Shown here: positions 21,151 to 31,723 of the stretch, piece by piece | Layout of the letters: each line of letters begins with the position of its first letter | How positions within the stretch are numbered: the first letter of the stretch is position 1 | Assembly (NCBI GenBank): GCA_964035015.1 | Contig: OZ036006.1 | Coordinates: 6,822,541-6,886,540 of the forward strand | Length of the DNA: 64,000 nucleotides | Reading direction: 5' to 3' | From: Corallium rubrum | Taxonomy: Eukaryota > Cnidaria > Anthozoa > Scleralcyonacea > Coralliidae | The notes under the pieces: generated by a model | The model's database searches: none | What the model saw: only the letters and a program-made list of their open reading frames with translations | Told to the model about the DNA's origin: nothing | Program-made: the position numbers and the translations under genes

Positions 21151-23033
21151 CAGGGCGTCTATAAGATACGGCGGGGAAACGAGCCGTGTGCACTGAAGTA
21201 TGTGTGATGCGCGGGACCCTCTCTCCTCCGCAGAGGCTCGGAAGGGCAGGCGTGCGGGTGAGGGAAGACGCGCGGGGAATGATGGGAAGAGGGAAAGAAA
21301 ATGAGCCTCTGCCAGATAATGATGTCAATATGGCGCCCAAATTCCGTGATGGACTAGGCGCCAGACTCGGGATTTCATTATATAATCAACAAATCTACTA
21401 CGCAAAAGTCGGAAATCACTAAACTGTGGACAAAAGACACATTTAAATCGCTGATACTTCTCAACTCGACAATGTTACTGCAACACAAGGACAGGATTTT
21501 CCGGTTTTGAATTTATGCAAATAAAAGTATAAAACAAACGCTACATGAGAAAGTTTATCATTCATCAAAGGACGAACTGTTGTAAACATAGATCTTACCA
21601 TTATGTCGTAGAAAGTTAGCACCGAGAATATTTCTAGCGCTGTTCGTCGGCTTTGTTTATCAAGTTAATACTTAATCAGGAGTGGAAAGCTTCCAGGCAG
21701 TTGACAACGTTCGATGAAACGTTTGTCAGTCTGGCAGCGTTTCGAATTTTTCGACCCGTTCGGCAGGTGATTCCATAGAAAAATTCAGAATAACATCCAG
21801 AAGTACATTCTAGCCTTAGATCTTGAAGAAAACAATGTACTTCGTGCAAACTATCGTCGCTGTCTGCCATGACCAGAGAACCGCGGATTTGTCCAGAGAA
21901 CGGCACATTATCTGGCAGAGGCTTCTTTTCTCGTTTTCCGTCTTCCCAGGGTTCACCGCACGCCTCTGACCTTACGCCCACGTTTCTTCCACTAGCGGTT
22001 TTCCCTCGTAGCACGTAGCTACTTCATGTTAGACCTCATTATCCACGCAAAGCCTCTGCGGAGGAGAGAGCGCGGGACCCCCCGAATATTCGAACATTGA
22101 AGGAGATTATTTACCTGCCCCAGTCCTCGCGCGTCTTTAGCAATGTCTGCCAAATATATTTTTTCCCTTTGCGACGTGTTTGTTCGCATGCAGCAAAAAA
22201 AGCTCAAAAAATTAAGCAACAATATTTATACCAAAGATAGATCTATTAATGGACTAACTGTCCTTGGATTTGCTAAGTTCTGGTGCCAGGGCAAGTTATT
22301 AAATATTTTACAAAACGAGTGCGAGTTGGAACTGCGGAAGCCGCCATGACGAACGAAACGAAAGTTTGCTGGAAGAGAATTCACATTTCCTCTTTATATT
22401 TTGGTTTCTGGTGAAGGATGATCATACGGTAAGAAGAACATGTATTCTTTTGTCGATTACAAATACAAAAGTGACCACAAGGCGCTTAACTACCTTTCAA
22501 ATACGTACATTTTCAGAACATTCGAGCCAGGAAAATTTCTCAACTATAACCAAATTTTTAGGCTGCAATCAACACGCTATTGCTAAAAAAGCTCAAAAAA
22601 TTACGCGATGAAATTTGAGAGGAATAAAGTTTAATGCCTTCCAGACATGTATTTAAAAAAGCTAAGTTCTGGCTCGTTTTCGAGTTAGGAAATAATTAAA
22701 ATGTTCTATGCGTGGAGCAAAATTAGACAAGGAAGCCATAAATGGCTTCGGCTTCAACATTGGAAACTTTAGTCGTTTTATACTTAAGAATGCCTTCCAC
22801 CATGTTATATGAACAGTACAACGTATGAATAACAAAACAAAAAACTTACACCAACAATCGAGTCAATAGTTGCAGCATTATAAGAGAGTTAATCAACGTC
22901 CTTGAATTTCACATGGATTTTTTGTTTTGATCAAAATGTGCAGTTGGCCGCGCTCGCCCCATGCCTAAAGTGCATCACACATGTTTCAGTACGTCAGATT
23001 GGCGTTTCACCGCCCTATCTTATAGACGCCCTG
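21151..23033. mobile_element. hAT-like non-autonomous DNA transposon inside copia
   Basis: 1,883 bases with inverted ends CAGGGCGTCTATAAGATA and its complement, and a 7-bp (possibly 8-bp) target duplication GTTGTCC. Subterminal inverted blocks (GCGGGACCC...CCGCAGAGGC near 21210 and its inverse near 22045) give a second fold. No transposase frame; the longest open frames are short and without known motifs. CAGGG termini and the duplication size suggest hAT. Confidence 0.8.
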
Positions 23034-23789
23034 GTTGTCCTCTTTGATGATTGTACTTTCTTCTTGAACAAAGTTGAGATCATGAAGTAATGCACGTAAC
23101 CACACTGCTTCTTGACATGCAAGGGATGCTGCAACATATTCGGCTTCTGTTGAAGATAAAGCCGCGGTACTTTGTCGTTTACTAGCCCAGCTAATAATTC
23201 CACCACACAAAGAAAATAGATATCCCGACTGAGATCTCCGTCCATTTGGGTTACTACCCCAATCAGCGTCAACAAATCCAGATACTCGTACTGTATCTAG
23301 CTTAGAACCATCGAATTTAATTCCATAATCCATTGTTCCTTTAATGTAACGCAGGATTCGCTTTGCTGCTTTCCAATGTTCAAGGCCTGGATTTGAACAG
23401 AATTGACTAACCACTCCTAAAGCATGTGCAAGGTCAGGTCTTGTACCAGTTACTGCATAGGTCAGACTACCAACAAGTGCTTGATACTTGGTCTTCTCTA
23501 TCGGATCTCCCTCATTTGGCAATAACTTTGTGCTTTGATCAAGAGGAGTTGAGACTGGTTTGCAATTCTCCATTCCAAACTTCTTTAGTAAGCTTGTGAG
23601 ATACTTGGTTTGATGCAGCAGCATGAGCTTCTTGTTTCGTTTGCGTTCGATCTGGATTGCAAGACAGTAGTGGACTTCTCCAAGATCTTTCATTTCAAAT
23701 CGGCTCTTCAAAGCTTCTTTCTCTCTGCGCAACATCTTCTTGCTGTTACTTGCTATTAATAAGTCATCAACGTACAAGGCTACCAACAT
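23034..23789 (-). CDS. Copia RT catalytic motif and RNase H, interrupted
   Basis: Begins at MLVALYVDDLLIAS (RT catalytic YVDD), passes GSLTYAVTGTRPDLAHAL and the RNase H residues of VDADWGS, SSTEAEYVA and EDNQG. Just after EDNQG the frame enters the inserted hAT-like element at 23033. The remainder of the domain is at 20925-21150. Confidence 0.92.
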
Positions 23790-23804
23790 GAAACTGTCTC
23801 CCTC

Positions 23805-25094
23805 TCACTTTATGTAGAGACATGGGTCGGACTTGCACTGTACATACCCTGAATTCTTGAGAAATTCGTCGATTGTATTGTACCAACATCTAGATGCTTG
23901 CTTTAGACCATAGATGCTTTTGTTCAACTTGCAAACCAAATGTTCTTGGCCTTTCTCAACATACCCTTCAGGCTGCGTCATGTAGATTTCTTCTTGTAAT
24001 TCTCCGTTAAGAAATGCTGTGGAAACATCCATTTGATGAACTTCTAAGTTCAATTGATTTGCTAATGCGAGGATCGTACGGATTGATGTGTAATGTGCTA
24101 CAGGAGAAAATGTTTCCTCGTAGTCTAGACTAGCTTCTTGTGAAAAACCTTTTGCAACAAGACGGGCTTTATGTCGCTCAATAGATCCATCAGCATTGTA
24201 TTTCACTTTGAAAACCCACCGACAATCAACTGCATTGCGTCCTTCCGGGAGTGGTACAAGTGTCCAAGTGTTATTCTTTACGAGAGATGAGTATTCATTG
24301 TCGAGAGCTTCTTTCCATTGTGCTTTATCAGGTGAAGTTAAAGCTGCTTCAAGTGTTGTAGGCTCTTCAGAAATACCCTCTGTACTGCTACATGCAGCAT
24401 TGTGTTTCCACCAATCACCAGTGATTGCACCATCTCTATAGGGTGGCATTCTACTTCGCTCTGAACGACGTGGCAATTGTTCTGACTCTTCTTGATGGTT
24501 GTCAGTGTCTTGTACTTCAGTTTCTTCTTCAGCATCGTCATTGGTAACTACACTTTGATCTTCATTTACTGGCTCCTCTGGCAAATCTCCTGCCGCTTGC
24601 TTGTCAGCTTCTTGTTGGTTGCTTTCCTCAGCATCATCCTGGCGAATTACACTTTGTTGTTTCTCTGAGTCTTCTGGCGACTCTTCTTCCATTGCTTGTT
24701 CTTGGTTGTCAGGTGCACGTTCCAAACTCTTGGTGTACTGTGGTGCTCTGACACGTTCGTCAAAGTTATTCTCCTCAAACAGGACATCTCTGGATAAATG
24801 CACTTTTCTTGCTTTAGGATCCCATAGTCTATATGCTTTGCTCTCGAGGCTATATCCAATGAAAATGCATTTCTTTGATTTAGCGTCCCACTTCTTTCTG
24901 GTTTCTTTGGCGATGTGCATGTAAGCGTTGCACCCAAAAACTTTCAAGTTTGAAATATCTGCTTTCTTGCCCATGAAACTCTCATAAGGGGTCATATTTG
25001 CCACTGCAACGGTTGGACTACGATTTCTAAGCATAACTGCAGTTGCTACAGCTTCACCCCAGTACCCATAATCAAGTCCTGCATTGTGCATCAT
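23805..25094 (-). CDS. Copia integrase C-terminus and reverse transcriptase, first part
   Basis: 429 codons. Opens with the conserved MMHNAGL...YWGEAV block, passes an acidic linker, then RT fingers and palm: WTLVPLPEGRNAVDCRWVFK, HKARLVAKGFSQ, VHQMDVSTAFLNGEL, KLNKSIYGLKQASRCWY. It ends at an in-frame stop six codons upstream of the MLVALYVDDLL motif; the next part is in the same frame, so only one stop separates them. Confidence 0.93.
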   Translation of the reverse strand: MMHNAGLDYGYWGEAVATAVMLRNRSPTVAVANMTPYESFMGKKADISNLKVFGCNAYMHIAKETRKKWDAKSKKCIFIGYSLESKAYRLWDPKARKVHLSRDVLFEENNFDERVRAPQYTKSLERAPDNQEQAMEEESPEDSEKQQSVIRQDDAEESNQQEADKQAAGDLPEEPVNEDQSVVTNDDAEEETEVQDTDNHQEESEQLPRRSERSRMPPYRDGAITGDWWKHNAACSSTEGISEEPTTLEAALTSPDKAQWKEALDNEYSSLVKNNTWTLVPLPEGRNAVDCRWVFKVKYNADGSIERHKARLVAKGFSQEASLDYEETFSPVAHYTSIRTILALANQLNLEVHQMDVSTAFLNGELQEEIYMTQPEGYVEKGQEHLVCKLNKSIYGLKQASRCWYNTIDEFLKNSGYVQCKSDPCLYIK

Positions 25095-26899
25095 TGATCT
25101 TGCTGCTTCTTGTATGTTCTGTTCATTCTCTCGGCGACTCCATTCTGCTGTGGTGTTCGAGGAATGGTCAACTGCCTCTGGATTCCTTTCTTGCGGAGGT
25201 AGTCAACAAATACTTTCGAGGTGTATTCTCCACCATTATCTGAACGCAAGATCTTGATATTCTTTCCAGTCACATTCGTAACCATTGCTTCATACTCCTT
25301 GAATTTCTCGAAGACTTGATCTTTATGTTTCATGAAGTAGACTGCTGTGAATCTGGACTTATCATCAATGAATGTTACGAAGTAACGATTTCCTCCATGA
25401 CTCTTCGTTTGCATGGGACCACAAACATCGCTATGAACAATCCCTAGGATTTCGGTTGCTCGAGTTGCTTGTTCTTTAGGAAATGACATCCTGTTTTGCT
25501 TGCCCTTTGCACAACCATCGCAAAACGTTGATTCTTGTGAAGACTTGAATTTCAAACCTTGGACAAGTTCCTCGTCTCGTAGCTTCCTCAGGTTCTTTAA
25601 GCCCAAATGTCCGTATCTTTGGTGCCATAAATGTTCTGAGCACTCTCCGGTAGCAGCGTTGACATTATGTGACTTTTCCTTCACTTCAAGGACATCAAGA
25701 ACGAAGAGGTTATCACTCACTTTACCAGAACCCACCAGATTTCCACTCTTGTCTATGATGACACACTTTTGCTGATCAAACGACATAGCATGTCCTTTCT
25801 TGGTGATGGCACTAACAGAAAACAGATTTTTGGCTAGGTCTGGCACATACAAAACATCTTGTAATTCAGCTTGCTTGTAATTCTCGCCAACTTTGACTTG
25901 TAAACAAACTGACCCTTTTCCAAGTGCTTCTATTACTCGGTTGTCTCCTAAGCGTACTTTCTCTGGAGTAGCAAATTCGACATAATCTTCCATTGAATCC
26001 TTTTGATGAGACATGTGCTGTGAAGCGCCTGAATCTATATACCACGTCGAACTGTTGTTGGCATGTTTCGAACTCCAAAATAAAGTGTGTTGTTCCACGG
26101 TAACAGTAGATTTACTCGCACAAGACGCATTGGCTTGAGTTCCTTTCTTTTCTTCAGATTGAACTTTCTTCGGTTTCCGGCAATCTCTAGCCCAATGTCC
26201 TAGTATCCCACAATTGTAGCATTTCCCTTTCTTCTTACCTTTAGGCTTTTCGTGTTGTTTACCTTTCGATGTGAGAAGAGCTTTCTCTGTATTGTCAACA
26301 GGAAGAGAAATTTCTTTACGCTTGTGTTCTTCATGAAGTAATCTTGCAGTGACGAATTCCAGTTTTAAATCCTCAGCGCGAGACTCCAAAGCCATGATTA
26401 AATTATTATACGAATCAGGAAGACTACATAACAACGTTGCAACTTGATCATCTTCGGTAATTGGAGCGCCTACAGCCTCAAGTTGTTCTGCCAAAGCTTT
26501 CAACTTGTTGATATGCTCCGTCATCGTATCGTTCTCGGCCATTGTCATTGTAAAATACCTCTTACGCAGAAATAACTTATTCGCTAACGATTTTACCTCG
26601 TAGTGGCTTTCCAGTTTACACCAGGCTTCCTTTGAAGTGTTCGCAGATCGAACCAACGCTAGTTGTTCATCTCCCAGAGATAAACAAATCGTCGCTAGCG
26701 CTTTACGGGCACGTCGTTGAAATTGTCGTCGTCGAGCTTCAGTAGTTCCTTCTTCGGCAGGTTCTACCTCATCGCCAGTCACGATGCCCCAAAGATCCTT
26801 GTCTTCAAGAACCATTTGCATTTTGAATTTCCACAAATGAAAATTCGTTCCATTGAACTTCTCGATGCGAGACAGCGCCGTTTCTTCGTTTGAAGCCAT
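25091..26899 (-). CDS. Copia Gag-protease-integrase part
   Basis: 602 codons from ATG at 26899. Gag core at residues about 5-190 (FNGTNFHLWKFKMQMVLE, LATICLSLGDEQLALV), CCHC knuckle CYNCGILGHWARDC near 230, aspartic protease WYIDSGASQHM near 285, the pre-integrase LWHQRYGHLGLKNL, then integrase with the HSDVCGPM, RSDNGGEY and NGVAERMNRT motifs that hold the DDE triad. Frame is lost right after that last motif (about 25120), ending in a stop at 25091; the next part continues in a neighbouring frame, so a one-base change is likely. Confidence 0.95.
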   Translation of the reverse strand: MASNEETALSRIEKFNGTNFHLWKFKMQMVLEDKDLWGIVTGDEVEPAEEGTTEARRRQFQRRARKALATICLSLGDEQLALVRSANTSKEAWCKLESHYEVKSLANKLFLRKRYFTMTMAENDTMTEHINKLKALAEQLEAVGAPITEDDQVATLLCSLPDSYNNLIMALESRAEDLKLEFVTARLLHEEHKRKEISLPVDNTEKALLTSKGKQHEKPKGKKKGKCYNCGILGHWARDCRKPKKVQSEEKKGTQANASCASKSTVTVEQHTLFWSSKHANNSSTWYIDSGASQHMSHQKDSMEDYVEFATPEKVRLGDNRVIEALGKGSVCLQVKVGENYKQAELQDVLYVPDLAKNLFSVSAITKKGHAMSFDQQKCVIIDKSGNLVGSGKVSDNLFVLDVLEVKEKSHNVNAATGECSEHLWHQRYGHLGLKNLRKLRDEELVQGLKFKSSQESTFCDGCAKGKQNRMSFPKEQATRATEILGIVHSDVCGPMQTKSHGGNRYFVTFIDDKSRFTAVYFMKHKDQVFEKFKEYEAMVTNVTGKNIKILRSDNGGEYTSKVFVDYLRKKGIQRQLTIPRTPQQNGVAERMNRTYKKQQDQ

Positions 26900-26965
26900 G
26901 CCAACATTCTCAGGTTACTTTCGCAAATAATAAATGTCGTACATCCAAGTTGCCCAAACTTAGCT

Positions 26966-26979
26966 CTGGGCCCATAACC
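26966..26979 (-). promoter_or_regulatory. Copia primer binding site: internal initiator tRNA-Met segment
   Basis: Directly after the 5' LTR the sense strand reads GGTTATGGGCCCAG, complementary to the anticodon stem-loop of eukaryotic initiator tRNA-Met (CTGGGCCCATAACC), not its 3' end. Drosophila copia primes from such a tRNA half. Confidence 0.8.
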
Positions 26980-27149
26980 TGTTAAAGTATACGTTTAACA
27001 GTGTAGAAAACGCGTGACGCTTGAATGGACTACATGATGTATAAACTTTAATAGAAACAACTGAGAGAGCGTCTGGATAAATAACTATCTGTCAAGATGA
27101 TTGATGATGTTCTCTTATTTTCGCACGTTAACCTGAATTAATATTAACA
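26980..27149 (-). repeat. Copia 5' LTR (sense-upstream)
   Basis: 170 bases beginning TGTTAATATTAATTCAGG in the sense direction and ending ACTTTAACA. Short relative to the 230-base partner because of the 60-base deletion. Confidence 0.92.
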
Positions 27150-27154
27150 GTTTT

Positions 27155-27645
27155 CCCGGATGTTTTTGGGAAAACGTTGTTCACAGCTCACTGCAGCAAG
27201 CCTTGGTATCACATGTTGGCACCAGCTCTTGCTGTCGTGGTAGGTGCAACACCTGTAAATATTTAGACTCCTCAATTTCAATTTCGGCTCCAAAATGTAG
27301 GTTCAACATAACCCCCAGTTTCACCTGCACTTCCTCCAACCTCATTTACTGTATCTCTTGCAGTAAATGTCCCATGCTTTACATCGGAGAAACTGGAAGA
27401 CGTTCAGGTGACAGGTTTGTTGAACACCTTCGTGATGTCAAATACAATGTGCAAATCAAACCTGTTGCCAGGCACTTCAACAGTGCCAACCACTCCTTTT
27501 CCAACATGAAAATCTGTGCCATTCAGCCCATTACAGGTTGTAACGATACTCGTCGTAAACAAGAAATGCGTCTCATTTACAAACTTGGTTCCATTCACCC
27601 TCGCGGCCTCAATGAGCGATTCTCTTTCATTTAGCTCACTCCACC
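27155..27645 (+). mobile_element. Penelope-like element fragment, right arm (endonuclease part)
   Basis: Inverted copy of 19804-20616, starting at the palindrome centre. After 27645 it is interrupted by the 4.63 kb transposon and resumes at 32276 (to about 32490) and again at 35034-35130 with the hammerhead-like tract. Confidence 0.82.
27203..27634 (+). CDS. GIY-YIG endonuclease fragment of Penelope-like element, right copy
   Basis: About 143 codons, open further upstream to about 27155 but without an ATG context of its own. It keeps LYIGETGRRSGDRFVEHL (canonical YIG), unlike the left copy. Cys-rich lead and C-terminal ERFSFI match the left copy. Isolated nuclease domain of a truncated element; not expected to function alone. 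Confidence 0.87.
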   Translation: MVSHVGTSSCCRGRCNTCKYLDSSISISAPKCRFNITPSFTCTSSNLIYCISCSKCPMLYIGETGRRSGDRFVEHLRDVKYNVQIKPVARHFNSANHSFSNMKICAIQPITGCNDTRRKQEMRLIYKLGSIHPRGLNERFSFI

Positions 27646-28102
27646 TAGACCAGGCTGTAGTGGCGCTAGGTACCACTTTTCGGCGGAGAAATCAGGACTA
27701 TGTTTTTTGGATAGCCATATACATTGGTATAAAGAAAATCGATGGTAAACGGGAAGTCTGTAATGATCTTGTGCGAAACGCGTCAATTACCGTTGGGTAT
27801 TTAGGTCCAACGTGCGGTATTCTTAAATTCCATTCCTATCTTAGACAGCGAATGCTTGAGACGCCTTTTATGCAATCGCTTGACTGTAGGAACGTGAATC
27901 GCATGAAATTGATGCAATTGGCCTAGAAAATATCAAAATTTACAGAATATTGTGATAATTTGAGCCAATGACGTCATTTTATATGACGTCATTGCTGCAG
28001 GAATGGTTGTAAACATTTATTAAACTTCAACAGAATGAACTTTCTCTCTTGAGTTAAATAGACGCAATAAACTCTCATACCCTTGTCAATGATCACAAGC
28101 AT

Positions 28103-30145
28103 TTGTTGAGACAAGCTGCAGAGTGTCTGCGTGAAGATATACTTGAGCATGCTCAAAGTATGCCAGATTTGGCATGGCCGCCAACAATTGAAAAGCTCTC
28201 GTGTGATGCAAGGAAGCCACCAGAAACTTTGGATGCCTTTTTCAGTCACCTGTTAAAGAATAAAGATCATCCCAATCGCGATACAGCAAATAGATTGATT
28301 CAGTCCTATTCCTCGGATTTAATTCACGGGGTAACACGTGGGAAAACAATAACTGCAAAGCATTTCCTTATCGGTCTAGGACTCCATAATATAACAGGGC
28401 AAAAAGTACCAATACAAATAATGCATCACCTTGGGCATTGCATCGACTACAATTTGGTTTGTGAAATTGAAACAGCTCAAGCCGAAGCAGCACAACAAAT
28501 TGCCAATAGCAGTGGTTCCCTTCCAATCAAACCAGTGTCCTCGAACCAAAGTGTATTAACGTACTTCTGGGTCGACAATTTCGACATGAATCTCGAGACA
28601 CAGACTGGACATGGAGCAATCAACTCGACCCATATGGTTGCTTTCCAAGAGGAGTCACCGTTGACAATGAAGCAAAGTATTCAAGTTAACCTCCCAAGAA
28701 CCAAACGGCGATCCCTGGAAATTTTCGAAACTGAGCCTCTCGAAGTTATTGTGGACACAAAAAAGGAGCCATCCCTCACGTTTTTTAACCTTGAATCGAT
28801 GGTAAGAGAAATCTTTCAAGAATCTCCATACCTATCCAATTACTTGTTATGGATCATAATGCGGAAACTGAATGCAACAGATCAAACTGTCTCCACATAC
28901 TCGGGCTGGAGAACACAGGCAAAGAAGCTAAACTCTTCAACCGTGCTAAAGAAGACCGTTCTTACATATTTGCCCCCCATCAATGCAAAAGTCACTGAAT
29001 TTGCAACGATTTATCGATACCTAGAGTATCTGCAACAACTTGCCACTGAAGTGAATATGCCATATGTAAACGTCACATTAGATGTCGGTGCTGCCATGAA
29101 TGCAGAAAGGATGCTGTGGAATTATCCTGCTAAATTCAAAAACGTTCTCATTCATTTAGGGGACTTTCACTTTATAAAGGAGAACTTTGGCGTAATCGGA
29201 AAAATTATCAAAGGATCTGGTTTTGAAGATGTCATATTCCAAGCTGGAGTATGCTCTACCGGCAGTCTCAATGGTGTCCTGGTAGGTTCGCACTACAACC
29301 GTGCTTGGACAGTGCACTGTGCCTTTTCAGAAGCCCTGGAGAGGCTGTTACTCGAAAGGTTCCTTCTTGAATCCAAAATTCCCATTCCCGAGAGTTTCGT
29401 CACTGCAGCAGAAGTGCCAGAGTCTTTCTACACAGACGTTGTTAGCAACAATGCGACATTCGTAGCACAATATCAGGATTTTAAGGAAAGTATTCGCAAG
29501 GGAAAGTTGGGTGAAACACCACGTTTCTGGCTGCTTCTTTACTTGGATCTTATGCAAACTCAGCATATGATTCATTTGGCTGTTCAAGACAATGATTTTG
29601 AGATGCGACTTCATTGCTGGAAGTTCTACTTGCCACTTTATTTTGCATTACAGAAAATGAACTACGCTCGCTATGGCTCCTACTATGTAATAGTGATGGA
29701 GAACATCGAGAAAATGTACCCGGGATTGAAAGATCTTATCATTCAAAATGGTATGTCAGTGCAAGCCCAAGAGTCATTCCCTATTCGGGTTGCTATCGAT
29801 CAGAGAGGAGAACAAACGATCAACAGAGATGCCGAGACATCAGGAGGAATCAAGTCCTTTGCCGCCGATAGTTCAGCTATTTTGAAATGGACGTTGAATC
29901 GTTCAGGGCAAGCGGAAAACACCAGAGCACTTCTCAACCTTGCAGAGGTAAACAGTGCTGCCGGCGCTTACAAAGCTCTACGACCATCACAGATCCTAAA
30001 GTCAGAAAAATTTGTCACGTGCATAATGAAGGTATTGAAAGAGGAATATGTTAACCCTTTTGATGTCAATCTTGGGAAAGGAAAGCTTGTTAATTTGAGT
30101 TCTGGCATTGCTCTTGAAGACCATATAGCTTCCGAAATACTGTGA
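28103..30145 (+). CDS. Transposon protein, N-terminal part, unknown family
   Basis: 680 codons, open from 28058 with no ATG before 28103; the open frame begins exactly where the left TIR ends. Conserved-looking stretches: GLGLHNITGQKVPIQIMHHLG, TYFWVDNFDMNLETQTGHGA, ITLD-type NVTLDVGAAM, VLIHLGDFHFIKENFGVIGK and GVCSTGSLNGVLVGSHYNRA. Similar unnamed proteins recur in invertebrate genomes (from memory). The acidic residues in VDNFD, LDVGA and LGDFHF could be catalytic in an RNase H-like transposase, but this is a guess. Ends in TGA at 30143, in frame with the next part. Confidence 0.7.
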   Translation: MLRQAAECLREDILEHAQSMPDLAWPPTIEKLSCDARKPPETLDAFFSHLLKNKDHPNRDTANRLIQSYSSDLIHGVTRGKTITAKHFLIGLGLHNITGQKVPIQIMHHLGHCIDYNLVCEIETAQAEAAQQIANSSGSLPIKPVSSNQSVLTYFWVDNFDMNLETQTGHGAINSTHMVAFQEESPLTMKQSIQVNLPRTKRRSLEIFETEPLEVIVDTKKEPSLTFFNLESMVREIFQESPYLSNYLLWIIMRKLNATDQTVSTYSGWRTQAKKLNSSTVLKKTVLTYLPPINAKVTEFATIYRYLEYLQQLATEVNMPYVNVTLDVGAAMNAERMLWNYPAKFKNVLIHLGDFHFIKENFGVIGKIIKGSGFEDVIFQAGVCSTGSLNGVLVGSHYNRAWTVHCAFSEALERLLLERFLLESKIPIPESFVTAAEVPESFYTDVVSNNATFVAQYQDFKESIRKGKLGETPRFWLLLYLDLMQTQHMIHLAVQDNDFEMRLHCWKFYLPLYFALQKMNYARYGSYYVIVMENIEKMYPGLKDLIIQNGMSVQAQESFPIRVAIDQRGEQTINRDAETSGGIKSFAADSSAILKWTLNRSGQAENTRALLNLAEVNSAAGAYKALRPSQILKSEKFVTCIMKVLKEEYVNPFDVNLGKGKLVNLSSGIALEDHIASEIL

Positions 30146-30208
30146 ACGAGAAGTGTTGGAGAGGAAGAGAGCCAAAAGTTCCGTGAAGAGCGCCTGGAGT
30201 CCAGTCAA

Positions 30209-31723
30209 GTGAAGTTTCATGATCCGATCAAAAGAAGGAAGTTGGTCTTGTTCAGCAGTTCAAGTAAAAAGGTCACAATAGAGGAAAACAAGAAAGCGAA
30301 ATCCATTGAAGTTAACCGGAATATCTTGGGAGCATTACTTTCCATTTCAGCAAAGAGTGGGCAAGCTATCGATTTTGAAAAAGCACTTGAATACCCTTTA
30401 TGCCCAGTTCCGCTCAGCTTAGCAAACCCGGACGGTTCAAGAAGGGTTACGTCAAAAAGCAAGCTAATCCAAGTCATTCTCAAGAATGTGAAGATGCCTG
30501 TCTTACACCCAAGGGAAAGTCAACCCCCAAAAGAAATCGTTTCTGCGTTCATTGTCGACATGATGGCAAGTCTTAGGGGCATAACACAAATACCAGAAAC
30601 ATACGAAGATCTCACGTGGAAATTTTTGAAGCAGCTTCCGTCTGGATATAGTCGAGTTGACATTGTTGCAGATACGTACCAAGAAGTCTCCCTGAAGTCA
30701 GCCGAAAGAAACGCACGTGGAATTTCCAGCAAAGTGATTATCCCATCTAACAAGTCAAAGATTCCGCGAAATTTTAGTGACTTTTTGAAAAATGATGACA
30801 ACAAACGGCGATTGATATGTCTTATGCGGGATACCATCATTGCAAGCAAGGCAAAGGCATTAAATTTGCTACGCTGCCAAGAGATCTACTTCTCAACAGA
30901 TAGCGACTGCCGCAGAGTGACACTTGCTTCGTGCGAAATTGAGACTGAGCTAGTTAGCAACCAAGAAGAGGCTGATACAAAGCTTATACTGCACTGCTGC
31001 CATGCTTTGAACACCCATCCCCTCAAGAAAATCATCGTAAGATCACCGTCTGGTGATACAGATATCCTTGTCATTATGCTAAACAAGTTGCTTGATCAAC
31101 ACGGCCGAGTTTACCTCGACTATGGAAATGGGATGCACCGCAAAGGACTTTGGCTCAGCGATATCGACTTGTCGGATCGAATGAAGAAGTGCATGTTGGG
31201 CTTTCACGCTTTCACAGGTAATGACTATATATCGTCATTTTTCAGAAGAGGAAAAGCAGCTTGTTGGAAAATCGTTGAAAAAAATGCAAAGTTCATTGAC
31301 ATCTTTACTTCTCTTGGTTTATCGTGGGACTTGCAAGGAGAATTAGCTGACGCCCTCGAGGAATACGTTTGTCTTTTGTATGGCAGTACAAAGAAGAAAA
31401 TTAACAGTGTTCGTTGCGAAATGTTCGAACGCAAGCACGTCAACCAAAGGAAGGTAATCGATATATCACAGCTCCCACCCTGTCAATCAACATTATTGTT
31501 GCATTCAAAAAGAGCAAATGTCGTCGCTAAAATCTGGAATTCGTCACACGAACCAATGCTGGAAGTACCTGAATTCACCCTGTATGGTTGGAATGAAGCA
31601 CTCGAAATTCATTGGATGGACGTTGCTTTTCCAAGAGATCTGAACAGTATTCTTCTTGATCCATTTTTCGAGACACACGAAGCGTTTGATGGGATTGACG
31701 AGGAGAGTGACGACGAACAATGA
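30209..31723 (+). CDS. Transposon protein, C-terminal part (PIN/FEN-like motifs), unknown family
   Basis: About 504 codons, in the same frame as 28103-30145, with 21 open codons between; the first codon listed is GTG, so it is the tail of one longer protein after a stop. Motifs: EEADTKLILHCCHALN, SPSGDTDILVIMLNKL and GFHAFTGNDYISSFF, an Asp-rich set reminiscent of PIN/FEN-type nuclease folds and common in unclassified animal transposon proteins. Ends with an acidic tail (EESDDEQ). Confidence 0.65.
   Translation: MKFHDPIKRRKLVLFSSSSKKVTIEENKKAKSIEVNRNILGALLSISAKSGQAIDFEKALEYPLCPVPLSLANPDGSRRVTSKSKLIQVILKNVKMPVLHPRESQPPKEIVSAFIVDMMASLRGITQIPETYEDLTWKFLKQLPSGYSRVDIVADTYQEVSLKSAERNARGISSKVIIPSNKSKIPRNFSDFLKNDDNKRRLICLMRDTIIASKAKALNLLRCQEIYFSTDSDCRRVTLASCEIETELVSNQEEADTKLILHCCHALNTHPLKKIIVRSPSGDTDILVIMLNKLLDQHGRVYLDYGNGMHRKGLWLSDIDLSDRMKKCMLGFHAFTGNDYISSFFRRGKAACWKIVEKNAKFIDIFTSLGLSWDLQGELADALEEYVCLLYGSTKKKINSVRCEMFERKHVNQRKVIDISQLPPCQSTLLLHSKRANVVAKIWNSSHEPMLEVPEFTLYGWNEALEIHWMDVAFPRDLNSILLDPFFETHEAFDGIDEESDDEQ

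Larger units (their letters stand above)
20622..27149 (-). mobile_element. Copia-type LTR retrotransposon inserted in the centre of the Penelope palindrome
   Basis: LTRs at 20622-20851 and 26980-27149 (TGTTAA...TTAACA), flanked by the 5-bp target duplication GTTTT (20617-20621 and 27150-27154). The sense-upstream LTR lacks a 60-base segment present in the other one; the deletion is bounded by short GAGAG repeats. Coding parts read right to left: Gag, zinc knuckle, protease, integrase, RT, RNase H, the Ty1/copia order. A frameshift, a stop and an internal insertion make it non-autonomous. Confidence 0.95.
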
